From the NCBI GenBank assembly GCA_907165275.2, contig OU015653.1, positions 2,944,001 through 3,008,000 of the forward strand: 64,000 nt of DNA, read 5' to 3'. The stretch's first letter is position 1. Each line of letters begins with the position of its first letter. Under the pieces are notes generated by a model. The model did no database searches, was not told the DNA's origin, and saw only the letters and a program-made list of their open reading frames with translations. The stretch comes from Zygaena filipendulae. Its lineage: Eukaryota > Arthropoda > Insecta > Lepidoptera > Zygaenidae. The position numbers and the translations under genes are program-made. Below, in pieces: positions 13,401 through 25,400 of this stretch.

Positions 13401-16400
13401 AGGGTATTTCCTAATGTCCTAGAAAGCTGAAATTTGGCATGTAAGTAAGCTAGTATTAATACACAAACAACAAAAAAATTATAAAACTTGTAACTTTTAT
13501 CCCACAATCCCTTAAACTAGGGAAAAATTAATTAACAGTAAATAATTTTTTCACCTTACGCTCATGGATGGAGCGAAATGGCCAAGCCACATATTCTGAC
13601 TAAGATGTAGAGTTTGAGAAGTTAGGCCTTGTAGAGTTAGGATGTTTAGAGTTATAAGCTTGGTTCTATATGAGATCTGATAACTTTTTGACAGTGCCCG
13701 TCATATGGACTCGTCTTGGCATCATTTTACATGAAAATGTTTTTGGTGGGATTCCTTGTTTACGAAATAGTTAATCATTCAAAAGTTGACTACCCGTTTA
13801 ATAAATATTTTTCCTCAATCTACAATTGGGGTTGTTCATTACAATAATACGCATGCAAACTTTTCGAATAACAAAGTAAACAATGTAGACTAATTTTAAG
13901 AAGTTTAGAATTATTAATTGTTTTCGGTATAATGTTTTAGTAAACGATATTTAAGGGAAATTTATGGTAGGATATCAAAACGGTGACTAAGCGCTCCGAC
14001 TTTGGTCGGGTCCAAGTTATTGTTATTTTAGGAACAGAGAATTTTTCAATGTCTAGTTCTGAAGTTTCGAATAAATATAAGTTAATACTTTGTATGGTAC
14101 CCATTTCGGATAATTTTGAGTCTGTATAGTATAGGTAGGTATTTTAGAATTGTGAACAAAACAATGTAGGAAAAATCCGATCATTTACTGATTAAAAATT
14201 TCATCAAGAAACTTTACAGTTTTTGGATGATTATGGTATAATAACAAAATGAAAATGAAATACTATGAGATACATTGCATCTATAACGCATATTAATTAC
14301 AACGAGTAACTTTTTATCTCTACTTATAGGTAGGTGTATCTCCACAAACTAAGGGAGAGTTTTGTACCTCCCTATGGTAAAAAGTAAAATAATAATTTAA
14401 AAGTATGTGTATGAGCAAATGTCTTAGCATGATTTTTTTTTTTTATCAATTTATTCTTTATCATTAATTTTTAAAAAGCAAAAATTATTATCAATTTCTG
14501 CATTCAGAACACTCGGCTATGTTTACTTACTCATTCTCTACAAATTTTACTCGAGTTACTCAAGTGGAGTGGAGATTGTAGGGCTGTAGGGGTTGTAGAG
14601 TAAAACTAGAGAGAATTCACTTAGTTTAGCAAATAAGATTCGTTCAAATAGTGAATTTTTATAACAGGTATAGTTATATAGTCGCTTACTACAAATTTAA
14701 CATTTCTTTCAGCTAAAATTTACAACTAACTGTTTTCCGCGGTTTCACCTGCACTAATTTTGTAGTTCCCGTGGGAGTTTCGGAATAAAAGTACCTACCC
14801 TATGTCACTTAGGACTACCGTCAAAGAATTTTTGAAATCGGTTCAATAGTATAGGTATTTGAGTTTATTCGCTACAAACATAGAAAAGTACCTACAAATC
14901 TCTCCTCTTTATTACGTCTCCGATATTGTTTACCTAGATATTTTATTAATCCTAATGTGAAAGTGTGGATGTTTGGATGTTTGGATGTTTGGATGTTTGG
15001 ATGTTTGGATGTTTGTTACTCAATCACGCAAAAACGGCTGAACGGATTTGGATGAAATTTGGCGTGCACGTTTTCAGGGGTACAGAGAAGGACATAGAGT
15101 ACTTTTTATCCCGGAATTCCCGCGGGAACTCCGAAATTAATTATTTTTTATGTATAAAAATAATATACATTATTTGCTTTTTATTCCTTTCTCTATATAA
15201 TTATTGTATTTTTTAATATTTATGTACAAAAACAATTGTGTTTGCCTTAGAAATAATAGTTTTTTGTTACTCTATTATCCTCATTGATATTTAAAATATA
15301 TTTCCCATAACCGGGGCATGGACCACCGTTTACTATGCGGATGTGTAAATGATCGAATCCTGCTGTGACATAGAGCGGATTGGTGGAATTTACCACAGAA
15401 AAATAGAAGAGTTTAGTAAAACTAGTGTCGCAGGGTTCTTTTCGCACACAAAACTATTCATCACGCATAAAAAAATAAAAAAAAATAACGTATCAAACGC
15501 GATTTGGTTACGTCTTTACATAGTGACTGTTTTCAAAATTAACAGTTTTGGGAATATTGTGGAAAATATACTTATAACAGCAAAAGAAGTTAGAATTATA
15601 GCATTTCTTTCAGCTTCCTTTGCAACTACCGCTGCTCCGCCTACTTGTCCTCTCTATTTAATTTATTTTCTCCATGGAATTTACAAACGCTTTCGAATTG
15701 CTTCAAATACGAGTACCTATACAGACGAGTAAAATTTTACCTTCAAGCCTGCACTAATCGATTTTATTCGTTCAAAGATTCACGAAGTCTGCAATTAAAA
15801 CACTGGCCAACCAAATCTGTTTTAGTTGGTATAATATAAATTATTTATACGTCTAGACACGAAAATAACTTAATGACCGAACAACAAAATTGCTATGAAA
15901 TTTAAAGTGAATTAAGAACGGCCCGACGTCATCGTCACACCGAGCCATGAAACAACAAAAACTTTGATTGATTGTATTTAAATGGATATTTTTTATCAAT
16001 AGGTAGATACTGAATATTTTATTAATGTTAGAATTCACAAGTTCAATTCGTCATACGCTCATAAAAAGACTGATCACTATGTTTGCCATGTATGTTATCA
16101 AGGGTACAGAAATAGGTATCATAGACATAGGGTAAGTACTTCTTATCCCAGAATTCTGTGGGAATCTCTAAAATTAGCGGGGGTGAAACTGTGGGAAACA
16201 ACCTGTTGTTTTGTATCCTAAATAAAAAAAACTGCTTTAAAACAATGGATATGATGATGACACGACACCATAAACACAGTATACAAGAGTAAACACGGTT
16301 GTTGAATGTTGACGATATATTAGAATCTAGGGCGGGTAAACGCCATTACTACTCGCTATTAACTAGGGCGGCATGGAGTGTGCAAAAAGCCTTCACATCT

Positions 16401-19400
16401 TACAATAATAGAACACGCTCTTGCTCGTAGGCTATTATTTAAGCTTGTGCATCGACAATACGGTTCCTTTCACAGAATTTTATAGTGTGATCTTATAAGT
16501 TTTTCCTTACAAATTTCCTTGTTTTAAGGTAGTTCGGTTCACTTCGATAAAATTTCTATGTTAATCCAATCTTTCGTATACTATATGAAATCATAGGATA
16601 TAAACATTAAAGAGGGATTACTTTTCACTTAACACTAGACCTGTTTCGAATTAACTGTTACTTGATTTACAGCTGGTAACTAATAAAAATATTAAAAAAA
16701 AAAACGCTGTTAATCACCGAGAAAACTTAGTAAAAACATGGGTATATGCACGTGTATGTATGACCTTTATATTTGATTTGTTGCCGCGTGAGCAGCAACA
16801 CAAAGAAAAGGGCGCTGAAAGATCCTTAATCTGTCAGCGCGTCGGCAAGTTGAGCGCTCATTATTTTTATAATTTTTTTATGTCAAAAAGTGATTAAGTG
16901 CTTTGTTTTTTTAGATATTTGGAACGAAAATTAAATACTGAACGGGTTCCTTATACGGCCCTCATTTCACTTTACACCCTGGGCCCTTATTCACTTTAAC
17001 CATAACACGCCGCGTTAAGATAGGACACCGCAATAATTGTTTATTCCTAGTGATCGAAAAGTTGCACCTCAACAAAATACATTTACAACGTGTTTTATGG
17101 TATACAGAATATTAATTTCTAATATTTTGGAATCTGGAGCGGTCCGAATTATGTTTTAGGACGCGCGTTATGGGCAAGTGTGGCCAAGGAATGTTGTTGG
17201 TCATAAGGGCACTTAATACCCGGATAAGGATTAGATGTTGCGCTCGTTGCCAAACTCATACACGTCACATCCGTTGATTTCACGCGCGTCACTTCCATTG
17301 ATTTCCTTCGCATCACTTCCTTTGACTTAATTCGCATCACTTTTACTGCCTGCTGAAGTTTCTCAACGTGACAAAATAATTTGATACCTACAACTTCAAT
17401 AATGTTTTCGTGCCTGTATGACACGAAGTGAGTTTTCTAAATTGAACTTCTAAACTAGACTCGATTACAATGCTGTTAAAGTCGATTGTAGATTCTGTAA
17501 CTTTGTATTCAGCTGTGTGTTATTTCGTTTCAGCTAGCACAGGAGCAATTTTCTCATTAGTGGCACGAATTTCCTTAAACAACAATATCATAAGCTTAAA
17601 AAAAGTAGGTGAAACAGTAAAATGCATGTTACATGTTTTGTAATTGTCAAACGAAACGTAGAATACGAATGTACAAACGTTCTTATTTGTGACTAGCTGT
17701 GCCCCGCGATTTCACCCGCATTAAGGAAAATAACTAAAATAAATAAATATTATTTGCATTGATGCTCCGCTCCTTAACCTATAGCCTTCCTAGCTATCCT
17801 ACTAATATTGTAAACGCGAAAGTTTGTATGTATGGATGGGTGGATGGATGTTTGTTACTCTTTCACGCAAAAACTACTGGATGGATTTAAATGAAACTTT
17901 ACAATAATATAGCTTATACATCAGAATAACATGTAGGGTACTTTTTATTCCGGAATTCCCGCGGGAACTCTGAAATTAACGCGGGTGAAACCGCGGAGTA
18001 CAACTAGTTAATAATAATAATTTCATTGGTCTACATGTCTACAATATACTCGCCTAGAACTAACTATAGCAAAATCACTATTAAAAGACAAAGTTAATAA
18101 CAAACTACAAAACACACACTCATCATTAGAGAAAACAATGTAAATAATGGTTTCAATGAATACATTGAATCGTTTATTTCATTTCGATAACACCATGTAA
18201 AACAGCCATCACAGCAAATACTTAATAATCCTAAAACATATGTGGGTTTACACGACACATAAGCAATTGCATTAGTTGCCTTATCTACGTTTTAACCATC
18301 CGTCGGTAACACGAATCATTTGTTACCAACCTCAAAATCACAGACGAGCTCAATCGTTCCCATAATCTATGATATTATTGAACATACTTTGACACAAATT
18401 ACCCAACTATACCGGTACATGGTGTTGTAATTTTGTCCTAGTCCATTTTTAGTCACGCAGCCTTAAGGGGCCTACAGATTTGCTCTACCTTTGTGAACAA
18501 AACATTTTGTCGCTTTTTTTATTTGTCTCCGTTAATTTCATATGTAGTAGAAGTTACTAGTGATATCGACGATATAATATATCGTAAGCTAATATAGGTT
18601 TTAGTTGTGATCACAGAAAAAATCCCATTTTGATAGGTATTGAACAAACGTAGGCAGTCGAGAACGGCTATTTAATGAGAGGTCACAAAATGGTGATACC
18701 GGAGTCGCTGCAAGCGAAAGTCATCGATGAGTTGCACAGTTCGTACTTTGGTATAGTTAAAATTAAATCAATGACAAAAATAATAAAAATTTTACGTCAA
18801 AGATTTTAAATCCAAAGCAGAATCTAAAACTCTACTGAACGAGAAAAATACACCGTTACACGTTACATAAAGTAAATTTTTTTGTGGTTAGGTGATACTG
18901 TTTCATTTTAGAACGAGAAAAGAAATAAGAGATGCTTTAAGATACAACTCATGAATACTATATGTAGGTAAGTATGTAAGTTGCTTTAAAACTCTTGCCT
19001 TCACCATCATTTGCCCCGCCTTTACTCGTGCCTGAACTCGTGCGGAGCGATTAACCAAATTGTAGGTATAACCACAGCAATGCGCCACTGCCTTGCTTCT
19101 ATTAGTAAAGCCCAGCACGCACAGGGCCCTTATTCACTATGACCAAGAACATTCCTTGCCGCGTGTCCCAAAAACAATCTCAAACACTCCAGATGCTAAA
19201 AATAAATGTTGAAAATTAATTCTCTCTATGCTATAAGACACGTTGTTAATGTATTTTTTTCAAGTGATACATTTTTGAGCACGAGGGAATAACAATTATT
19301 GTGGCGCGTTATCTTAACGTGACGTGTTATGGTCAAAGTGAATAAGAGCTTTGATTGAGTGACGAGTAGACTCCGCCTTTGATATTTTTGAGTAAATCGA

Positions 19401-22400
19401 ATAAAACTTGAGATGTCAGTAAAGCACGTTTCGTTTTTTTTTTCTCCTTTATGTCAAGTTCCCTTTACGTTAATGCGTGAAATGGAGTTTGTGCCGCTAG
19501 ATATGAGTGCCATATTTTTGAAGTGCTACCAACAGGTAGCTTTTTTATTATTTATGTAATTTCTTTTTTGCTTTCCCGAATTTTTCTTTAGAAGATTTCT
19601 ATTTCGAATCGTTTTATTTTTAATTTTCCAATAATTAATGAGTAAATTAAACTTTAATGTTAGCTACATAAACTACATAGTAGAGTATTACTTTCGTTCA
19701 AAATTACATTTGAAATTGAAGCACAAAACCAGTTAATGTGTGCGTGGAACGCCGCGAAATAACTCTTGATGACATGAGATACACACATGAATGTAAAAAA
19801 ATATATAGGTACGTACCTTTAAGACCTAATCAGCCTTTTCAGCCGACTTGAAATGGCTTTACTGTGTCTGCGCTCATTGTCATTATTTTTATATCTAGCT
19901 CCCGCGGTTGATCATTTATAATACCACAGTCCACACCCATTTTCACTTTTAATAAAATCCTTTTTTAGGGTTCCCTACCTCAAAAGTAAATAAAACGGAA
20001 CCCTTATAGGATCACTTTGTCACCCGGCTGTCTGGGTGTCGGTCTGTTAAGACCCTTTATCCCTGAAACGCATGGAAGTATCAAGTTGAAACTAAAACCA
20101 TGTACTCAAGTTTACAGTATCTTAAATCTGTAAAAAAAATAACCTGTAAGTTAACGTAAAAAAAGATACGGTCGATTATGTCGCAAAAACGTAGGTATAT
20201 TTCGACCCTCTCAAGGGAATCAAAATTTAGAAGGTACTTTCTGTTGACCCTGAACTGAGAAATTTCACAAGTAATATCGTCTTATACCACAACTAAGTAC
20301 AAGAAAAACTGTGAAATCTATACATTTTTAATTAAATCATAAAAAATAATAAGTTTTGGAAACTGGATTTCGGGGAAAGCTTCGAAAAACTGCGAGACGC
20401 GATTCTTGAACTATTTATAATAATATGTACTTACTTTATACGGAACCCTCGGTGGGCGAGTCCGACTCGCACTTGTCCGGTTTTTAGTATTTTCATCGCA
20501 AAAGAGACAGCTGACCTAACAAAACAAAAAGGTTTCTAATTTTAGAGTTACATTTTAGCTAAAAACACACGTTGGTTAAGTGACTTGTGAATTAAAAAGA
20601 TTTGTTTAAACGTAAAAACTTCACTATAGAAACTGACGCTTACCGGAGTCGATTTTCTATTAGGCCCATCGCTAACGCTAAAACTAAACCTATTATATTA
20701 TCATAATATAATTATTATTCATGACTGCCTAAAATATGTTCATGTGAATATGTAACCAGAAAAGTTATATTGACTTGTGGAAGTTGAGCGCTTTTATCCC
20801 AACATAGGTACCACAGAGAAGGGGTAGCAAGTCGCGATTATGAAAAGTAACAGCGAACCTTATGTAAACGCGTTACAAGTTTCTAAATCTACATGCGTCA
20901 AAGAGTTATTAAATTCCACCCATTGCACAAAATCATTTACCTAATTTACTTACTTTTTTATTTTTACTTTTTTTTTATAGGTACTTATACAAAATAGGGT
21001 AAAGACAAATTTTCGATTATTTATAATTTTGCAGCATTTAAACCTGACAAAGTTAAAACAAGAAGTCCAAAAAATTACCACACATCACTTACTAGACGAA
21101 TTGAAATGAAACTTAACGTGTGGGTATATTCTGGGACTACATAAACGATATTTTCCATAGATTCGTTGAACGATACCCAACCTGACTTTAGTTAACATAA
21201 AACTATGAATTACTTTACATTTCCACATCATTAAATCGTTCGTACTACATACTTACGGGTATAATTTTGTTGTCATAAATATCTACCGCTCACGGCCAAA
21301 ATTTTGAATAGAGCTTTTGAAACAATGCGAAAAAATCACTTTGAGATAAATTATTGAAAATTTATTACTATCAGATAGAAGGGACATTAACATAGTTTAG
21401 TATGAAAACAGATGAAAACAAGTGTCACCGGGTGATTTTCGCACGCAAAACTGTTGATCATGTACTAAAAGATTCATAAAATGTATTAAACGCTTTATGG
21501 TTAGGTATGTTCTTAATTAGTCACTGTTTTCAAAATTTACAGTTTTGGAAATTTTGTGGTAAATTTACTTGGGATGGCAGCAAAAGAAGTTTTGGCCAAG
21601 TTATTATTAAAAATGTTATTAAAAAATAATAAGGATATAAGTTAGAGCAAATATAACTCATTATTATTTAGACATAGATAAGCAATAGTGTGTTAACCCA
21701 CACTGGAAATTTTTTGAGTAAATTAAAGTTTTAAAATTATAGCGCCATTTTGTGTCAAAATTTTAGTGTTCAATATTCAGTTACATATTTAAGCAATGTA
21801 ATAAGGTAAACACATAATTAAAAAACGTTCTCTAACTCTCAATAAATCGTTCTGAATCAATAACTTAATTTTGTGGGTTAACATGTTATTGCTTATCTGC
21901 GTCCATTTGCTCTAACTTCCTTTACAACGGTAGCGCGATTGCCTCGCCTACATGTCCTCTCTAGATAATTTATTTGCTCTGTGATTACTATGTTTTAAAA
22001 TACCGTTTAATCCAAGCTGCAAAAAAACTCTGTTCAATTATGTTCAAGCAGTTTTTGTGTGCTTCAAATATATCAAAACTTCAATGGATTTGAAATTGTT
22101 TCTGCAGGAACGAAAAGTTCCCGTGGGAATCTTGAAATTGAACGCCATTTATATCTTGGAATAAAGAGTTTCTGAAGTTATCCCAAGTTCCGGGTAAATT
22201 GGAGGGAAATCAGCTATTATTACATTTTATAACACTGATTTGCAGAATTAATGAAGCATGAATGTAATTTCTAGCCAAATAGATTTTACTAAAATACACA
22301 GATAAGATTTCTGAGTAAATTATCGTGAAACAATTATACCTAAATAAAGTAAAATTTAGTCAGTTAAACATCACTGGCTAGACATACGTAGACGTATATT

Positions 22401-25400
22401 ATTTATAAAAAAAAAACGATAAAAGGATGACGAATACAAAAATAATAAAATTCCAAATTTAAATTTTGTGATGTGTACATGATACACCGTTTTGCGAGAT
22501 AAAATATTGTGAAAATAGCATGTAATTTTACGTTAACGATTCCCCTTAGTACATTCAACTTTTTTCTACGAAACGTTCATAGTGTGAACACGACTTGCAC
22601 TTGACCGGTTTTCTTTTCGTTAATCCGATTTATCAAAATGACATTAGTAGGTTGCGAGTCGGCAAATCGTGGTAGTTAATCTTAAACCTGTTATTTAGGA
22701 TTAACTTAGGGCTTTGCTGACTTAATCAGATAACTACCAAAAATGTTAGTGGTATTTCTTATCAGGTGTAATACCAAAGCGACCATAATATTTCTATTCT
22801 ATTTCGTGCCAGCTGTCTGCCAACGGCCGTGTCTGTAATATAATTTTTTTCTTTTCTTTTTACTTTTTCTCTTTACGGTTACTCTCATTTCTTTACGGTC
22901 CAAATTTTTGCAACGGCTCTATCTGTGTCTCAATAATACATAATGAAACGAAACTAACGTTTCGAATTATATAAATAGCATAAAAAATCTGAAATCAGAA
23001 ATAAACAAGAAATATGCGTAAACAAACATACCTACAGACGAAAAAAACACACGTACTTTTAATACACATTATAAGTAAATATACGTATAAATGTGGTTCC
23101 AAATACTATTTAACTTTGTCTATCTGTACATTTTTTCTTATCCAAGTTTCACTTGGCTTAGTACCTCCACCAAAGGCTTTTCTTTTAAGATTTATGGCCA
23201 TGACTCTTTCTTTAATACTGTTTACTCTTGTAATGGTCAGTTTTATTGCTAAGAATCGTCCGCTATTTTCTAGACCAGATACCTTCTTTGAACGTATACT
23301 ACATAACTACCTATATCTCTCTAACAGTGTTTTTCAGCCAAGAGAAATGTTTTCGCTGTAATTGTAAACGATGTTCTTCCGTTGGTTTAGTAGGTAGCTA
23401 GATAAGATCTAAAGTGGTTTTGAATTAACGGTGTCGGGACCGTGTGTAGTTTCTATTAGAAATTAAGTAGTGACTTTTCTAGCGAAATATTAAAAAAATC
23501 AAATTCAATTTGAAATAAATTTGGAGGTCTTATTTTTGATTGCGGCTTGAGATACTAGTACTTGTACTTGTTATAATACTCGTAGCGACTATAAAGTATT
23601 AGATTAAATTTTAGAGAACAAGGGCAAAGATAAATACTACTGAACAAGAGTTAATAAGTCGTTTGCCAAACTTTTTATTGTTTAGATCAGTAGTGGGCAG
23701 ACTTTCTTCAAGAAGGGACAAAAAATTTATGAAATTTCGGAGGAAGGCCATAATTATTAGAAAAAATACTTGTACAAATGTAAATTACAAATTACGATTT
23801 GATTTTTTTACTATTCAAAACTCCTGCCATGGTAGGTGTGTTTGGTGTGTTAGGTGTGTCCTGCATTAGGTGCAGTCTAGACTTACACACTAGAACTAGA
23901 AGGACGGACTACCTAAATCCAGTCGCGACCCGGAGTTGGCCCGCGGGTCGTACTTTGCCCACCACTGGTTCAGAGATCACACATCAATAGAAGCCTTACT
24001 TATTTAATACCCGTTTTAATTTTGTAATTAACTGGCTTGTTGCTAAAAAGTGGTGGTACCTACCACAAATCGAAAAAACCAAGTTTCGAGATGAGTTTCA
24101 AGGAAAGAGCAGGTCCTACTCAATATTTTATCTTCTTGTGTTTGACGGGACTCAATATAATTATGAACTTTTTGTGTACATATTGTGTTTTCCAAGAGCA
24201 ATGAGCTTAATATTATCTACACCAATTTAATGTATAAATGTTGAAATCATTGTTGAAGATCCAAATAAATAAATATACCCAAAGAGATAGCCAACTTCAC
24301 ATATTTTTTTCTTTGAAAAAAATACGCGATCATAACACGAGTATTCAAATTGTTATAATACAAGGGTCGTCATTCACATGAAAAAAAAATTCTTTTCGAA
24401 CCCTACTTTGTAACACAATCTTCATGTTTTGTTCCTTTCGGTCCCTTGTACGCCGATATTTTGCTATGTATATTCGGTGCTCCCGACAATAACAACACCC
24501 TACGGGCCCCTATTTTGTTATCGCATACAAAATATACTGGTAGAGACCAACATCGTAGTGTACAAATAACGTTCGAAGCGCGTTTGCTTTAATATTAAAA
24601 AATAGGAGCACTTTAATTTTCTTCTTGTTCAAAATGAGAACCACAAATAAGTACGTACATAAACTACATCTAAGTGGCTCTTGCCGCCGCACTCAGAGTC
24701 GAATTTAATGATTACTTAGTTAAGTATAGTTTTTTAAAACAAAACTGCCGCAATCAGAGACGTTTAATAAATTAATGTGAATTGGCATTTAACTAATTAA
24801 GTTACATCTCATTAAATGCCAATTAACATTAATTTACTAAACGTCTCTGATTGCGGCAGTTTTGTTTTAAAAAACTATACTTAACTAAGTAATCATTAAA
24901 TTTGACTCTGAGTGCGGCAGTTAGATTATTTTTATTTATTGTATCTACCCTTAATTTACATTCTTCATTTTTGGGTCAAGATTGTATCTAAACAATTTTT
25001 TAGCTCAAGCCCAGCTAAAAGCCCAATTTGAGCAAGGTATATTATTATGATATCTAAGTACATTTTTGTAAGCTTTACTTACTTATACAACCTCACTTTT
25101 AAGTAATCAATGTTTTGTTATGGATGCAAGTTGATGTGTGTGTCTCATTTATTTCATATTCGTAAACCTATCTATACGCATCGGTACCTACCTAGTTCAC
25201 AAAATGGCGTACCTACTTCTTTCAAGCGTTACGCGCCCACCGCTGGTAGGATCAAAAGTTAGGAAACTTCTTCACTTGCGCTTGATCGACGCGGTATTAC
25301 GAAGTTTCCATACAAACGAGCGTATATTAATAAGTTGAAGAACCTAATTTCGCTTTTAGTTGAAAACAATGCCTGTATTTTAACTTAAATATAATAGAAG

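Noticed and set aside
15349..15732. 127-codon + strand ORF, the longest in the window
   Set aside because: Overlaps a dispersed repeat whose second copy does not preserve the frame, has no recognisable domain, and this length is expected by chance in 64 kb.
17149..17424. 91-codon minus-strand ORF with KSKEVMRRKS-like repeats
   Set aside because: Driven by the 24-bp minisatellite; no known domain.
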